Both the position numbers and the translations under genes were made by a program. This document shows, piece after piece, positions 44,561 through 54,456 of a stretch of DNA of 64,000 nt; position 1 is the first letter of the stretch, and the number at the start of each line of letters is the position of its first letter. Source of the stretch: Curtobacterium pusillum (GTDB lineage: Bacteria > Actinomycetota > Actinomycetes > Actinomycetales > Microbacteriaceae); the NCBI GenBank assembly GCA_002025645.1, contig CP018783.1, forward strand, positions 3,596,001 through 3,660,000. The letters run 5' to 3'. Under the pieces are notes generated by a model, which was not told where the DNA came from, ran no database searches, and saw only the letters and a program-made list of their open reading frames with translations.

Positions 44561-47347
44561 ATGGTGGAGCAGAACAACGACAACACGAACAACGAAGAAG
44601 TCGCGCCGAAGCGTCGCGGTCGCCTGTTCGGCGGCCGTCGCGCCCGGTCGGCGGGCAGCCTGGAGGCACGGGGTGACGCCGCGCAGGCGGCTCCCGTCGA
44701 CGAGACGGTCGCGCTGACGGACGAGGCGGTCGCCACGCCGGAGCCGGTCCCGGCTGCCGAACCGGCACCGGTCTCGGTCGAGGTCGACGCGGTCGCCAGC
44801 CCGAGCGACGAGCCGCACGACGTGAGCACCCTGACCGGCGACCTGCCGGTGGTGGACGCGGCCACGGCACCGACTGTCAGCGACGAGGCGGAGGCAGACC
44901 GTGCCTCCAGTCCGGACGCTGCAGCGGCAGCCGAGCCCGAGGCGCCCGCCGCCGAGGAACCGTTCGTCCCGAAGGCGACGAGCACCCTCAGCCTGATCTT
45001 CCACGCGCCGGTCCTGCCGGAGCTGCCGTACCGCGCGCCGCGTGACGAGCGCGACGAGGACGACGACGACGAGCAGGGCGGCGGACGTCGTCGCTCGCGT
45101 CGCCGCGGCACGAGCGCCGACCGTGAGCCGCGCGAGCACCGTGAGCCGCGCGACCACCAGGAGCCGCGCCGCCGCGAGGTCGAGTACATCACCGAGCCGC
45201 AGAAGGTGAAGGGCTCGACGCGACTCGAGGCGAAGAAGCAGCGTCGTCGCGACGGCCGTGACGCCGGTCGTCGTCGCCAGGTCGTCACCGAGGACGAGTT
45301 CCTCGCGCGCCGCGAGAGCGTCGACCGGCAGATGATCGTCCGGTCGAGCGCCTCCAAGATCGAGATCGGCGTGCTCGAGGACGGCATCCTCGCCGAGCAC
45401 TACGTCACGAAGTCGCACAACGTGTCGCTCATCGGCAACGTGTACCTCGGCAAGGTCCAGAACGTCCTGCCCTCGATGGAGGCGGCGTTCGTCGACATCG
45501 GTCGCGGTCGCAACGCCGTGCTGTACGCGGGCGAGGTCGACTGGAACTCGGTCGACACCGGCAACCACGGTCGTCGCATCGAGGCCGCGCTCAAGCCCGG
45601 CGACAAGGTGCTCGTGCAGGTCACGAAGGACCCCGTCGGCCACAAGGGCGCCCGTCTGACCAGCCAGGTCTCGCTGCCCGGCCGCTACCTCGTGTACGTG
45701 CCGAACGGCTCGATGAACGGCATCTCGCGCAAGCTCCCGGACACCGAGCGCGCACGCCTCAAGAAGATCCTCAAGGAGGTCCTCCCCGAGCACGCCGGCG
45801 TCATCGTCCGCACCGCTGCCGAGGGCGCGACCGAGGAACAGCTCACCCGCGACGTCCAGCGCCTCACCAGCCAGTGGGAGGCCATCCAGAAGAAGGTCGC
45901 GAACGGCCAGGCGCCGGTCATGCTCCACTCGGAGCCCGACCTGCTCGTGAAGATCGTCCGCGACGTCTTCAACGAGGACTTCACGAAGCTCATCATCGAC
46001 GGTTCCGCCGCGCGCGAGACCATCGACGAGTACCTCACCGCGGTCGCGCCCGACCTCAAGGACCGCGTCGAGATCTACGACGGACCGGACTCCTTCGAGG
46101 AGCACCGCCTCAACGAGCAGATCGAGAAGGCCCTCGACCGCAAGGTCTGGCTGCCCTCCGGCGGCTCGCTCGTGATCGACCGCACCGAGGCCATGACGGT
46201 CGTCGACGTCAACACGGGGAAGTTCGTCGGGTCCGGCGGCAACCTCGAGGAGACGGTCACGAAGAACAACCTCGAGGCCGCCGAGGAGATCGTCCGGCAG
46301 CTCCGCCTGCGCGACATCGGCGGCATCATCGTCGTCGACTTCATCGACATGGTCCTCGAGTCGAACCGCGACCTCGTGCTGCGCCGACTCGTCGAGTGCC
46401 TGAGCCGTGACCGCACGAAGCACCAGGTCGCCGAGGTCACCTCGCTCGGCCTCGTGCAGATGACCCGCAAGAAGATCGGCGTGGGGCTCCGTGAGTCCCT
46501 CGACGAGGTCAACGCGAAGGTCAACGACAACAACGCGGACCCCGGCCCCTCGAAGGGTCGCCGCAAGGGTCGTGGCAACGGGAACGGCTCGACCGGCAAC
46601 GGTGGGAACACCGGCGGCAACGGGTCGAACGGCAACGGCGGGGGCGGCTCCGGTGCATCGCACGGCTCGTCCACGCAGGCGCACCAGATCACGGACGACG
46701 TGAAGAACGCCCTGTCGCGCATCGCGGCGTCGACCATCCCGCACGAGGAGCACGAAGGCGCAGCGACGCCGGCGTCGGCCTCGTCCGCGGTGTCGGCCGC
46801 GTCGGTTCCGTCGGCGCCCTCGGCTCCGGAGGCGGGCGAGTCGTCGTCCGCGCAGGAGCACGGCGAGCAGGCCCCCGGGTCGAAGCGTCGCCGTCGCCGT
46901 GGTGGCCGTGGTGCGGGCGCGCCCGACACGAATCCCACCACCGAGGTCACAGCCCAGCCCGCCGACGAGCCCACCGCGCCGTCGTCCGCGTCGGAGCCGG
47001 CTGCTGCCGCCGCAGCTCCGGAGGTCGTGCCGGCCGCCGCTGCCGAGTCCGCGGAGCCCGCCAAGGCACCGACCCGTCGCCGGGTCAGCTCGAGCGCACC
47101 GGTGACCCCGACGGAGACCTCCGTCGCGATCCTCGACATCCCGATCGCCGCCACGAAGCGCGAGCCGCGCAAGGTCAGCGGAGACGCCGAGTCCCTGCTC
47201 GACTCCGTCCTGCAGGCGCTCCCGGAGCCGAAGCAGCCGGGGCAGGGCCGTTCGCGGTCGCGCCGTGTCTCGTCGCCGAGCATCAGCGCGCCGGCGACCG
47301 CCGAGGGTGACACCACCGACGACGGCGCAGTGATCCTGGGGAACTGA
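44561..47347 (+). CDS. rne: Rne/Rng-family ribonuclease (RNase E/G)
   Basis: The 928-aa protein has a disordered acidic/basic N-terminus (about residues 1-270), an S1 RNA-binding segment (NVYLGKVQNVLPSMEAAFVDIGRGRNAVLY), the 5'-sensor/RNase H-like region, and the DNase I-like catalytic part with TVVDVNTGKFVG and IIVVDFIDM carrying the Mg-binding aspartates. The tail is Gly/Asn-rich, then Ala/Pro/Ser-rich with a KRRRRRGGRG patch. The two Cys of the usual zinc link after the catalytic domain are absent. Two dispersed elements (44657-44671, 44899-44912) lie in the N-terminal coding region. Confidence 0.94.
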   Translation: MVEQNNDNTNNEEVAPKRRGRLFGGRRARSAGSLEARGDAAQAAPVDETVALTDEAVATPEPVPAAEPAPVSVEVDAVASPSDEPHDVSTLTGDLPVVDAATAPTVSDEAEADRASSPDAAAAAEPEAPAAEEPFVPKATSTLSLIFHAPVLPELPYRAPRDERDEDDDDEQGGGRRRSRRRGTSADREPREHREPRDHQEPRRREVEYITEPQKVKGSTRLEAKKQRRRDGRDAGRRRQVVTEDEFLARRESVDRQMIVRSSASKIEIGVLEDGILAEHYVTKSHNVSLIGNVYLGKVQNVLPSMEAAFVDIGRGRNAVLYAGEVDWNSVDTGNHGRRIEAALKPGDKVLVQVTKDPVGHKGARLTSQVSLPGRYLVYVPNGSMNGISRKLPDTERARLKKILKEVLPEHAGVIVRTAAEGATEEQLTRDVQRLTSQWEAIQKKVANGQAPVMLHSEPDLLVKIVRDVFNEDFTKLIIDGSAARETIDEYLTAVAPDLKDRVEIYDGPDSFEEHRLNEQIEKALDRKVWLPSGGSLVIDRTEAMTVVDVNTGKFVGSGGNLEETVTKNNLEAAEEIVRQLRLRDIGGIIVVDFIDMVLESNRDLVLRRLVECLSRDRTKHQVAEVTSLGLVQMTRKKIGVGLRESLDEVNAKVNDNNADPGPSKGRRKGRGNGNGSTGNGGNTGGNGSNGNGGGGSGASHGSSTQAHQITDDVKNALSRIAASTIPHEEHEGAATPASASSAVSAASVPSAPSAPEAGESSSAQEHGEQAPGSKRRRRRGGRGAGAPDTNPTTEVTAQPADEPTAPSSASEPAAAAAAPEVVPAAAAESAEPAKAPTRRRVSSSAPVTPTETSVAILDIPIAATKREPRKVSGDAESLLDSVLQALPEPKQPGQGRSRSRRVSSPSISAPATAEGDTTDDGAVILGN

Positions 47348-47349
47348 CG

Positions 47350-48207
47350 ATGTCGAACCCGGGCGACCCGCAGCGGTCGCAGCAGGACCGCGGGTACTAC
47401 GGTGCGGGCTGGTCGCAGCCCGCACCGTCCCAGCCGGCACCGCCGTCGCAGCCCGGCGGGCCGTACGCGGCCGGGTCGTACGCTCCCGGGCCGTACGCGC
47501 CGCCGCGGCCTCCCCGGCAGCAGGGCGACCCGCGGAGGGCCTGGGCGCCGGGCGCCTCGGTCACGAACACCGCCGGGGCGCTCATCGCCGTCGTGTCACT
47601 CGTGCTCGTCGAGTTCGTCTCCGGCATGATCGGGCTGATCGGGACCTCGCTCGTGGTGCACCCGTTCTCGACCTACGGCACCGGGGGCAGCCTGGTGAGC
47701 GGGTTCGTCACCGGGGTCTTCCTCGCGCCGTTCCCGTTCTACGCCGGGGCCTTCCTGGCACTCGCGTTCCTGACGCCGATCGCCCGCCGGAGCCCGCTGC
47801 CCACCGTGCTGCTCCGCGCCGTCCTCGCCGGGGCCGCCGGCACCATCGCGCTCGCCCTCGTCGGGGTGTTCACGGGGTCCGTCGGTGCGATCCGGTCCGG
47901 GGGAGCGCGCCTGGTGATCGACGTCTTCACGACCCCGCTGCAGAACGGTGTCCCGTTCACCGTGATGCTGCTCGCGACGTCGACCGCGGCGTGGCTGTGG
48001 CTCGGGCGTCCCCGTGGTGGTCGTCGTGCGCCGGGAGCCCCAGGGACGCCGGGCACCGTGCGACCAGCCGACGCAGTGCCGCCCGCGACCGTGCAGCCCG
48101 CGGCCTCGCAGCACGGCGTGCCGCAGCAGCCGACTGTGCCGCCTGTGCCGCCGTACGGCGGCCAGCAGCCCCCGACGAACCCCTGGGGCGGTCCGGCGCC
48201 GCGCTGA
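47350..48207 (+). CDS. Membrane protein with Pro/Gln-rich ends (285 aa)
   Basis: The N-terminal 70 residues are Pro/Gly/Gln/Tyr-rich repeats (PYAAGSYAPGPYAPP), then four helices (ALIAVVSLVLVEFVSGMIGLIG onward), then another Pro/Gln-rich cytoplasmic tail ending in NPWGGPAPR. Such ends are common in actinobacterial envelope proteins and are low-complexity. The ATG is two bases after the rne stop, so it is co-transcribed with rne. No family assigned. Confidence 0.8.
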   Translation: MSNPGDPQRSQQDRGYYGAGWSQPAPSQPAPPSQPGGPYAAGSYAPGPYAPPRPPRQQGDPRRAWAPGASVTNTAGALIAVVSLVLVEFVSGMIGLIGTSLVVHPFSTYGTGGSLVSGFVTGVFLAPFPFYAGAFLALAFLTPIARRSPLPTVLLRAVLAGAAGTIALALVGVFTGSVGAIRSGGARLVIDVFTTPLQNGVPFTVMLLATSTAAWLWLGRPRGGRRAPGAPGTPGTVRPADAVPPATVQPAASQHGVPQQPTVPPVPPYGGQQPPTNPWGGPAPR

Positions 48208-48286
48208 GCCGTCAGCGGCGCGTCAGCGCGCGCAGTGTGCTTGCGCGTGCCGTGCTCGCGCGTGCCGTGCTCGCGCGTGTGATGCT

Positions 48287-48384
48287 CACTGTGCGAGGTT
48301 CCGCCTACGGTGCGAGGCTCCGACCCTCGCACCGTGGTCGGGACCTCGCTCCATGTGCAGCCGGCCCCGCACCGTGCGAGGTGC
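48287..48384. repeat. TGCGAGGTTCCGC-family repeat, copy 4, with adjacent dispersed element
   Basis: CACTGTGCGAGGTTCCGC, CGGTGCGAGGCTCCG, CCTCGCACCGTGGTCGGGACC and CACCGTGCGAGG follow in the same order as copies 1-3. A CCGCGCCTCCAGGC element lies 20 bases further (48404-48417). Directly upstream, 48230-48280 is a run of GTGCTCGCGCGTGCC-like short direct repeats. Confidence 0.65.
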
Positions 48385-48434
48385 GTGGCGAGGCGGGGGT
48401 GCGCCGCGCCTCCAGGCTGGGCCTCGTGCGCGCG

Positions 48435-48707
48435 TCAGAGCGCGCGCTTGTCGCGCTGCGCGACCCGCAGCCCGCTCGCGATGAGCCGCAGGACCAGCTC
48501 GCGACCGGTGACCGCCGAGGCGCCAGCGGCGACGAGTTCGTCGTACCGGGCGAGGGGCACGTCGTAGTGGTCGTGGTCGAACGCCCGGCGCGGGATCCCG
48601 GCCAGTTCGGCGAACGCGTGCAGCTCGTCGTAGGATGAGTCACTGACGAGGTGCGACCACAGAGTGTCGTGAGCGGGCCACGTCGGCGGGTCGATCAACA
48701 CGGTCAC
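48435..48707 (-). CDS. DUF4031 domain protein
   Basis: The 90-aa protein begins [20 protein letters not shown] and contains the DUF4031 block with [25 protein letters not shown]. The His/Asp-rich motif suggests metal or nucleotide binding, but the function is not known. The GTG at 48707 follows TACGAT (48714-48719) by six bases, a leaderless arrangement. It is convergent with the rne-membrane protein pair. Confidence 0.88.
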   Translation of the reverse strand: MTVLIDPPTWPAHDTLWSHLVSDSSYDELHAFAELAGIPRRAFDHDHYDVPLARYDELVAAGASAVTGRELVLRLIASGLRVAQRDKRAL

Positions 48708-48732
48708 ACGGCAATCGTACGTGTGTCGCCGT

Positions 48733-48762
48733 TTGACCGGACCTGGGGGCATCGAGTATTCT
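48733..48762 (+). promoter_or_regulatory. Promoter of rplU-rpmA
   Basis: TTGACC (48733-48738) and TATTCT (48757-48762) are 18 bp apart. A leader of about 115 bases with a GGGCCCGGCCTCCGGGAGCC hairpin runs to the rplU start and may carry L21-type feedback control. Confidence 0.6.
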
Positions 48763-48885
48763 CGATCCCTGGTGTCAGCGGGCCGTTCTGCCTGCGTCGC
48801 CGATCGGGCCCGGCCTCCGGGAGCCGCTCGTGCAGAAGTGGGCACCCGAGACTTCCCTCAAGCAGAAATACGTAAGGATTTCCAC

Positions 48886-49194
48886 GTGGTTTACGCAGTA
48901 GTGCGCGCCGGCGGCCGTCAGGAAAAGGTCGAGGTCGGGACGATCATCACCCTCGACCGCGCCAAGGCAGACGACAAGGGCAACATCGACCTCGCCCCGG
49001 TGCTCCTCGTGGACGGTGACAAGATCACGTCGGCGGCTTCCGAGCTCGCCAAGGTGACCGTCACCGCCGAGGTGCTCGAGGACCTCCGTGGTCCGAAGGT
49101 CGTCATCCAGAAGTTCAAGAACAAGACCGGGTACAAGAAGCGCCAGGGTTTCCGCGCTGAGCTCACCCGTGTCAAGATCACCTCGATCGCGTAA
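48886..49194 (+). CDS. rplU: 50S ribosomal protein L21
   Basis: The 102-aa protein starts [19 protein letters not shown] and has the L21 C-terminal signature [23 protein letters not shown], which binds 23S rRNA. The GTG follows AAGGA by eight bases. It is the first gene of the rplU-rpmA-obg order typical of bacteria. Confidence 0.97.
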   Translation: MVYAVVRAGGRQEKVEVGTIITLDRAKADDKGNIDLAPVLLVDGDKITSAASELAKVTVTAEVLEDLRGPKVVIQKFKNKTGYKKRQGFRAELTRVKITSIA

Positions 49195-49208
49195 GGCGGG
49201 AGTAGAAG

Positions 49209-49460
49209 ATGGCACACAAGAAGGGTGCGAGCTCCACTCGCAACGGTCGTGACTCGAACGCACAGCGCCTCGGCGTGAAGCGCTTCGGTGGCGAAGTCGT
49301 CAACGCCGGCGAGATCATCCTCCGCCAGCGTGGCACCCACTTCCACCCGGGCGCCAACGTCGGCCGCGGTGGCGACGACACGCTGTTCGCCCTCTCGGCC
49401 GGTTCGGTCGAGTTCGGCACCAAGGGCGGCCGCAAGGTCGTCAACATCGTCAACGCGTAA
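49209..49460 (+). CDS. rpmA: 50S ribosomal protein L27
   Basis: The 83-aa protein starts [28 protein letters not shown], the basic N-terminal arm that reaches the peptidyl transferase centre, followed by the L27 barrel ([19 protein letters not shown]). There is no N-terminal extension needing protease removal. It starts 14 bases after rplU. Confidence 0.97.
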   Translation: MAHKKGASSTRNGRDSNAQRLGVKRFGGEVVNAGEIILRQRGTHFHPGANVGRGGDDTLFALSAGSVEFGTKGGRKVVNIVNA

Positions 49461-49483
49461 CACCACCGACGATCTGACTCTGC

Positions 49484-49523
49484 GGGAGGGGCGGGCCACG
49501 TGCCCGCCCCTCCCGTTCTCTTT
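49484..49523 (+). terminator. Intrinsic terminator after rpmA
   Basis: GGGAGGGGCGGGC pairs with GCCCGCCCCTCCC around CACGT, followed by TTCTCTTTT. This is the best classical terminator in the window. Confidence 0.92.
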
Positions 49524-49558
49524 TCTGCACAGCTCGTGCAACACCTAGGAGTGGACCC

Positions 49559-51100
49559 ATGGCGACCTTCGTCGACCGCGTGACCCTGCACCTCACCGCG
49601 GGGAACGGCGGCAACGGCTGCGTGTCGGTCCGCCGTGAGAAGTTCAAGCCCCTCGCGGGCCCGGACGGCGGCAACGGCGGTGACGGTGGCGACATCGTCC
49701 TCGTCGCCGACCCGCAGGTGACGACCCTGCTCGGGTACCACCGCTCGCCGCACCGTTCCTCGAAGAACGGGCAGCCCGGCATGGGCGACATGCGCAGCGG
49801 CATCAGCGGGGAGACCCTCGAGCTGCCCCTGCCGATCGGCACCGTGGTGCACGACGAGAACGGCGAGGTCATCGCCGACATGACCGAACCGGGCATGCGC
49901 GTCGTCATCGCCCCCGGTGGTCAGGGTGGTCTCGGCAACGCCGCACTCTCGACGACGAAGCGCAAGGCCCCCGGGTTCGCGCTCCTCGGGACCGAGGGCT
50001 GGTCGGGCGACGTCAGCCTCGAGCTGAAGACGATCGCCGACGTCGCACTCGTCGGGTTCCCCAGCGCCGGCAAGTCCTCGCTCATCGCCGCGATCTCCGC
50101 CGCGAAGCCGAAGATCGCGGACTACCCGTTCACGACCCTCACGCCGAACCTCGGTGTCGTCGAGTCCGGTTCCACCCGCTTCACCGTCGCCGACGTCCCC
50201 GGCCTGATCGAGGGCGCATCGGAGGGCAAGGGCCTCGGCCTCGAGTTCCTGCGCCACGTCGAGCGCTGCGAGGCGCTCCTGCACGTCATCGACTGCGCCA
50301 CGCTCGACCCGGGTCGCGACCCGATCACCGACCTCGACGTCATCCTCGGCGAGCTCGAGCGCTACCCGGTCCCGGAGGGCCAGGTGCCGCTGCTCGAGCG
50401 TCCGCAGATGATCGCGCTCAACAAGGTGGACGTGCCCGAGGCCGCCGAGCTGGCGGAGTTCGTCACGGCCGAGTTCAAGGGCCGCGGCTACCGCGTCTTC
50501 CCGATCTCCACCGCATCCCGCAAGGGCCTGCGCGAGCTGACGTTCGCGCTGGCCGACGTCGTCTCCGCCGCGCGTGCGACCAAGGCCGCCGAGCCGGCGC
50601 CGGAGCGGATCGTCCTCCGTCCCAAGGCCGTCGACGACAAGCCGTACACGATCCGTGCCGAGGGCGGCGAGGAGCACCGCTTCTACCGCATCCGCGGCGC
50701 GAAGCCGGAGCGCTGGGTCCAGCAGACCGACTTCACCAACGAGGAGGCGATCGGGTACCTCGCCGACCGCCTGGCGAAGCTCGGCGTCGAGGACGGCCTG
50801 TTCAAGGCCGGCGCCGTCGCCGGGTCGACCGTCGTCATCGGTGGTGACGGCGGCACGGTCTTCGACTGGGAACCGACGCTCACCTCGACCGCCGAACTCA
50901 TCACGAGTGCCCGTGGTACCGACGCGCGCATCGGGGCGACCTCGCGGCCGACCCGCAACGAGCGTCGCGAGGAGTACTTCGAGCGCATGGACGCCAAGGC
51001 GGCCGCGCGTGCCGAGCTCGAGCAGGAGCGCATCGCCGGGCTCTGGGCGGAGGACGGGGACCTGTCTCCCGCCGCATCCGACAAGGACGACGAGGACTGA
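49559..51100 (+). CDS. obg: Obg/CgtA GTPase, ribosome assembly and stress control
   Basis: The 513-aa protein has the Gly-rich Obg fold ([25 protein letters not shown]), the G domain with Walker [12 protein letters not shown], switch [21 protein letters not shown] and the OCT C-terminal domain (residues about 340-440) with a further tail of about 70 charged residues. It binds the 50S subunit. A separate start region is found after the rpmA terminator. Confidence 0.97.
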   Translation: MATFVDRVTLHLTAGNGGNGCVSVRREKFKPLAGPDGGNGGDGGDIVLVADPQVTTLLGYHRSPHRSSKNGQPGMGDMRSGISGETLELPLPIGTVVHDENGEVIADMTEPGMRVVIAPGGQGGLGNAALSTTKRKAPGFALLGTEGWSGDVSLELKTIADVALVGFPSAGKSSLIAAISAAKPKIADYPFTTLTPNLGVVESGSTRFTVADVPGLIEGASEGKGLGLEFLRHVERCEALLHVIDCATLDPGRDPITDLDVILGELERYPVPEGQVPLLERPQMIALNKVDVPEAAELAEFVTAEFKGRGYRVFPISTASRKGLRELTFALADVVSAARATKAAEPAPERIVLRPKAVDDKPYTIRAEGGEEHRFYRIRGAKPERWVQQTDFTNEEAIGYLADRLAKLGVEDGLFKAGAVAGSTVVIGGDGGTVFDWEPTLTSTAELITSARGTDARIGATSRPTRNERREEYFERMDAKAAARAELEQERIAGLWAEDGDLSPAASDKDDED

Positions 51101-51107
51101 CCGCAGC

Positions 51108-51926
51108 ATGACCGACACGACCGCACGCACCGACCTCGGACCCGTCACCCGGCGCGAGGACATCCCGCGTGCCAGGCGGATCGTGGTCAAGGTCGGGTCA
51201 TCGTCGGTCAGCGGTGACAACACCGGGCAGATCGCTCCGCTGGTGGATGCCCTCGCGGCTGCGCACGCTCGGGGGACCGAGGTCGTGCTCGTGTCGTCCG
51301 GCGCCATCGCGACGGGGTTCCCGTTCCTCGGCCTCGAGGGGCGCCCGGACGACCTCGCAACCCAGCAGGCGGCCGCGGCGACCGGGCAGAACGTCCTGAT
51401 GTTCCGGTACCAGAAGGAACTCGACCGGCACGGGGTGGTCGCGGCGCAGATCCTCCTGACCGCCGGTGACCTGCAGAACCCGACGCACCGGGTGAACGCG
51501 CAGCGGGCGATCGACCGGCTCCTCGCGCTGCGGGTGCTGCCGATCGTCAACGAGAACGACACCGTGGCGACCCACGAGATCCGTTTCGGCGACAACGACC
51601 GGCTGGCGGCGCTGGTGGCACGGCTGCTCGGAGCCGATGCGCTCGTGCTGCTCTCCGACGTCGAGTCGCTCTACACGCGGCCACCGGAGCAGCCCGGTGC
51701 TGCGCCGATCACGCACGTGCCGTTCGGGGACGAGCTCGCCGGGGTCACGTTCGGCTCGATCGGTGCCGCCGGCGTGGGGACCGGGGGAGCGGGGACGAAG
51801 GTCGCTGCCGCCCGGCTCGCTGCCGAGGCGGGGTCGTCGGTGCTCGTGACGGCGACGGCGCTCGTCGAGCAGGCGCTCGCGGGCGAGCAGCTGGGCACCT
51901 GGTTCGAGGCGGCGCCCCGCCCCTGA
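51108..51926 (+). CDS. proB: Glutamate 5-kinase (short form without PUA domain)
   Basis: The 272-aa amino-acid kinase has VVKVGSSSVSG (about residues 26-36), VSSGAIATGFPFLG, VNENDTVATHEIRFGDNDRLAALVA and the GTGGAGTKVAAARLA motif. The C-terminal PUA domain of longer ProB proteins is absent. It starts seven bases after obg. It makes glutamyl-5-phosphate for proline; proA follows after a repeat-rich gap. Confidence 0.96.
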   Translation: MTDTTARTDLGPVTRREDIPRARRIVVKVGSSSVSGDNTGQIAPLVDALAAAHARGTEVVLVSSGAIATGFPFLGLEGRPDDLATQQAAAATGQNVLMFRYQKELDRHGVVAAQILLTAGDLQNPTHRVNAQRAIDRLLALRVLPIVNENDTVATHEIRFGDNDRLAALVARLLGADALVLLSDVESLYTRPPEQPGAAPITHVPFGDELAGVTFGSIGAAGVGTGGAGTKVAAARLAAEAGSSVLVTATALVEQALAGEQLGTWFEAAPRP

Positions 51927-52336
51927 CCGGGTCGCGTCGCCGCGCTGGTCGGCGAGGTCGCTCGATGTGTCGCCACACGCGACTGCTCGCGACGTGTCGT
52001 GCGACCTCGGCGATCAGCAGGCGGCGTGTCGTGCGACTTCGTCGCGTCTCCGGACTGGAGGCGCGGCTCGGCCCCGGCGTTCGGCGCGCCCGGGCGCGGT
52101 CGGCGAGCGGGCACGATTCGTCCCGCTCGTCGCAGACAGGCGAACGTTCGCGCCCGCTCGGCGGACGTGAGCGGCACGTCGTGACCGCTCGACGGCGGAC
52201 GTGACCACCGGTTCCGGGGCGCCGGCCACTCGAGAACGGGCGGCCGATCCCTCCACAGGAGGCGTGCCTCCAGGCCGAGTCCACAGGCGGACCCGACCGC
52301 CGTCATGCGGGCAGGGCCCGCGCCTAGAATCGAGCC
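51927..52336. repeat. 410-base repeat-rich gap between proB and proA
   Basis: No gene is visible. It contains near-inverted TCGGCGAGGTCGC/GCGACCTCGGCGA, direct repeats of GTGTCGTGCGAC, two dispersed elements (GACTGGAGGCGCGG at 52053-52066; GCGTGCCTCCAGGCC near 52261-52275), a hairpin GAGCGGG/CCCGCTC, and the palindrome GCGAACGTTCGC. The proA promoter ends it. Confidence 0.65.
52325..52336 (+). promoter_or_regulatory. Leaderless promoter of proA
   Basis: TAGAAT (52325-52330) is followed by six bases and the ATG at 52337, with no Shine-Dalgarno. Confidence 0.6.
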
Positions 52337-53602
52337 ATGTCGCTGACCGCACCCGCACCGACCCTGACCGACAAGCTCGTCGCGGCTCGCGACGCGTCGT
52401 CGGCACTCGCCACGGCCACCACCGCGGTGAAGGACGCGGCGCTCCTCGCGATCGCCGCCGGCGTCCGCGCGGCCGCGGACGAGATCGTCGCCGCGAACCA
52501 CGGCGACCTCGTCGCCGGTGAAGAGGACGGCCTGTCCGGGGGACTCCTCGACCGGCTGCGGCTCGACCCGGCTCGGATCGAGTCGCTCGCGGCCGCGGTG
52601 GAGCACGTCGTCGGCCTGACCGACCCGGTCGGGGAGCACGTCCGCGGGTCGCGCCTGGCGAACGGCCTGCAGCTCACGCAGGTCCGGGTGCCGTTCGGGG
52701 TCGTCGGCGCCATCTACGAGGCACGCCCGAACGTCACCGTCGACATCGCCAGCCTCGCGTTGAAGAGCGGCAACGCCGTCGTCCTGCGCGGGGGATCGGC
52801 TGCGCAGCGGACGAACGCCGTGCTCGTCGCTCGCCTCCAGGACGCCGTCGCCTCGGTGGGGCTGCCGCGGGAACTCGTGCAGACCATCGACGAGTTCGGG
52901 CGCGCCGGGGCGACCGAGCTGATGCGGGCTCGCGGGCTGGTCGACGTGCTCATCCCTCGTGGCAGTGCCTCCCTGATCCAGACGGTCGTCACCGAGTCCC
53001 AGGTGCCCGTGATCGAGACGGGCGCCGGCGTGGTGCACGTGTTCCTCGACGAATCCGCACCGCTCCAGCGGTCGGTCGACATCGTGCTCAACAGCAAGGT
53101 CCAGCGGCCGAGTGTGTGCAACGCCCTCGAGACACTCCTGGTGCACGAGCGCGCCGCCGAGCGCCTCCTGCCGGCCCTCGCCGACCGGCTCCGAGCCGCC
53201 GGGGTCACGCTGCGGGGCGACGACGCCACACGTGTGATCGTGCCCGGGGTACTCCGCGCGACGGATGCCGACTGGGCGACGGAGTCGATGGACCTCGACC
53301 TCTCCATCCGTGTCGTGGCGGACGTCGACGCGGCGATGGCGCACATCGCCCGGTGGTCGACGCACCACACCGAGTCGATCGTGACGAACGACGTCGACAC
53401 GGCAGAGCGCTTCATCGCAGAGGTCGACTCCGCCGTCGTGATGGCGAACGCGTCGACTCGGTTCACCGACGGCGGCGAGTTCGGGTTCGGCGCCGAGGTC
53501 GGGATCTCCACGCAGAAGTTGCACGCCCGTGGGCCGATGGGACTGCCCGAGCTGACGAGCACCAAGTGGATCGTGCGCGGGCAGGGCCAGATCCGCGGCT
53601 AG
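52337..53602 (+). CDS. proA: Gamma-glutamyl phosphate reductase
   Basis: The 421-aa enzyme has the ALDH-like fold with YEARPNVTVDIASLALKSGNAVVLRGG, the catalytic Cys in QRPSVCNALETLL (about residue 260) and EFGFGAEVGISTQKLHARGPMG. It performs the second step of proline synthesis after ProB. It is transcribed with its own leaderless promoter. Confidence 0.96.
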   Translation: MSLTAPAPTLTDKLVAARDASSALATATTAVKDAALLAIAAGVRAAADEIVAANHGDLVAGEEDGLSGGLLDRLRLDPARIESLAAAVEHVVGLTDPVGEHVRGSRLANGLQLTQVRVPFGVVGAIYEARPNVTVDIASLALKSGNAVVLRGGSAAQRTNAVLVARLQDAVASVGLPRELVQTIDEFGRAGATELMRARGLVDVLIPRGSASLIQTVVTESQVPVIETGAGVVHVFLDESAPLQRSVDIVLNSKVQRPSVCNALETLLVHERAAERLLPALADRLRAAGVTLRGDDATRVIVPGVLRATDADWATESMDLDLSIRVVADVDAAMAHIARWSTHHTESIVTNDVDTAERFIAEVDSAVVMANASTRFTDGGEFGFGAEVGISTQKLHARGPMGLPELTSTKWIVRGQGQIRG

Positions 53603-53644
53603 ACTGATTGCCGACTTCCCCCGACCGAACGGAGCATCGGACAC

Positions 53645-53845
53645 ATGACCTTCCTCGCAGAAGCCGCTGAGCACGCCTCGGGCGTCCCCGCGTACGTCTT
53701 CCCGCTCGTCGGTGCGCTGTTCTTCGCGTTCCTCGGATTCGTGACCTGGAGCTTCCGCGACGTGGCCTACCGTCACTCGCAGAAGTTCGAGGCCACCCGC
53801 CACCACGAGACGGGTGTCGACGAGTTCGGTCACACCAAGATCTGA
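53645..53845 (+). CDS. Small single-pass membrane protein (66 aa)
   Basis: The N-terminal region leads into one helix ([20 protein letters not shown]), then a basic segment and a His-rich tail ([15 protein letters not shown]). It sits between proA and nadD, a position where actinobacteria commonly encode such a protein. The ATG follows a GGAGCA stretch at about ten bases. Function unknown. Confidence 0.8.
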   Translation: MTFLAEAAEHASGVPAYVFPLVGALFFAFLGFVTWSFRDVAYRHSQKFEATRHHETGVDEFGHTKI

Positions 53846-53856
53846 CCCGCCACTCC

Positions 53857-54456
53857 ATGCTCGAGAGCACGGGCCGCCCTCGCATCGGTGTGATGGGTGG
53901 CACCTTCGACCCGATCCACCACGGTCACCTCGTGGCTGCGTCGGAGGTCGCCCGTGCCTTCGACCTCGACGAAGTGGTCTTCGTCCCCACCGGTCAGCCG
54001 TACATGAAGTCCGGCGTGACCGACGCCGAGCACCGGTACCTCATGACGGTCATCGCGACCGCGTCCAACCCGATGTTCACGGTGAGCCGGGTCGACATCG
54101 ACCGTCCGGGGCCGACCTACACGGTCGACACGCTCCGTGACCTGCACGACCAGCGGCCGGATGCGCAGCTCGTCTTCATCTCCGGCGCAGACGCCGTCCA
54201 GCAGATTGTCGACTGGAAAGACCATGATGGTCTCTGGGACCTCGCGCACTTCGTCGCCGTGACGCGTCCGGGACACGCCTTGAGCATCACCGGATTGCCC
54301 GAACGAGACGTAAGCTTGCTCGAAGTTCCCGCGCTGGCCATATCGTCGACCGATTGCCGCGACCGGGTGAGACGCGGTTTCCCCGTGTGGTACTTGGTCC
54401 CCGACGGTGTCGTCCAGTACATCTCCAAGCACCATCTGTATCGGAGCGTTGCATGA
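53857..54456 (+). CDS. nadD: Nicotinate-nucleotide adenylyltransferase
   Basis: The 199-aa enzyme has the [11 protein letters not shown] nucleotidyltransferase signature (residues about 14-24), VPTGQPYMK, and the [29 protein letters not shown]-terminal block (ISSTxIR-like). It makes nicotinate adenine dinucleotide in NAD synthesis. The nadD-(membrane protein)-rsfS order is typical. Confidence 0.96.
   Translation: MLESTGRPRIGVMGGTFDPIHHGHLVAASEVARAFDLDEVVFVPTGQPYMKSGVTDAEHRYLMTVIATASNPMFTVSRVDIDRPGPTYTVDTLRDLHDQRPDAQLVFISGADAVQQIVDWKDHDGLWDLAHFVAVTRPGHALSITGLPERDVSLLEVPALAISSTDCRDRVRRGFPVWYLVPDGVVQYISKHHLYRSVA

Noticed and set aside
44300-47440. Long antisense frame opposite rne, continuous with the VKOR frame
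   Set aside because: Only the last 200 residues (VKOR) look like a protein; the rest mirrors rne and is compositional.
52140-52151. GCGAACGTTCGC as a third SOS site near proA
   Set aside because: It lacks the four-base spacer between GAAC and GTTC half-sites, so it does not fit the LexA consensus; it is one of several palindromes in the gap.
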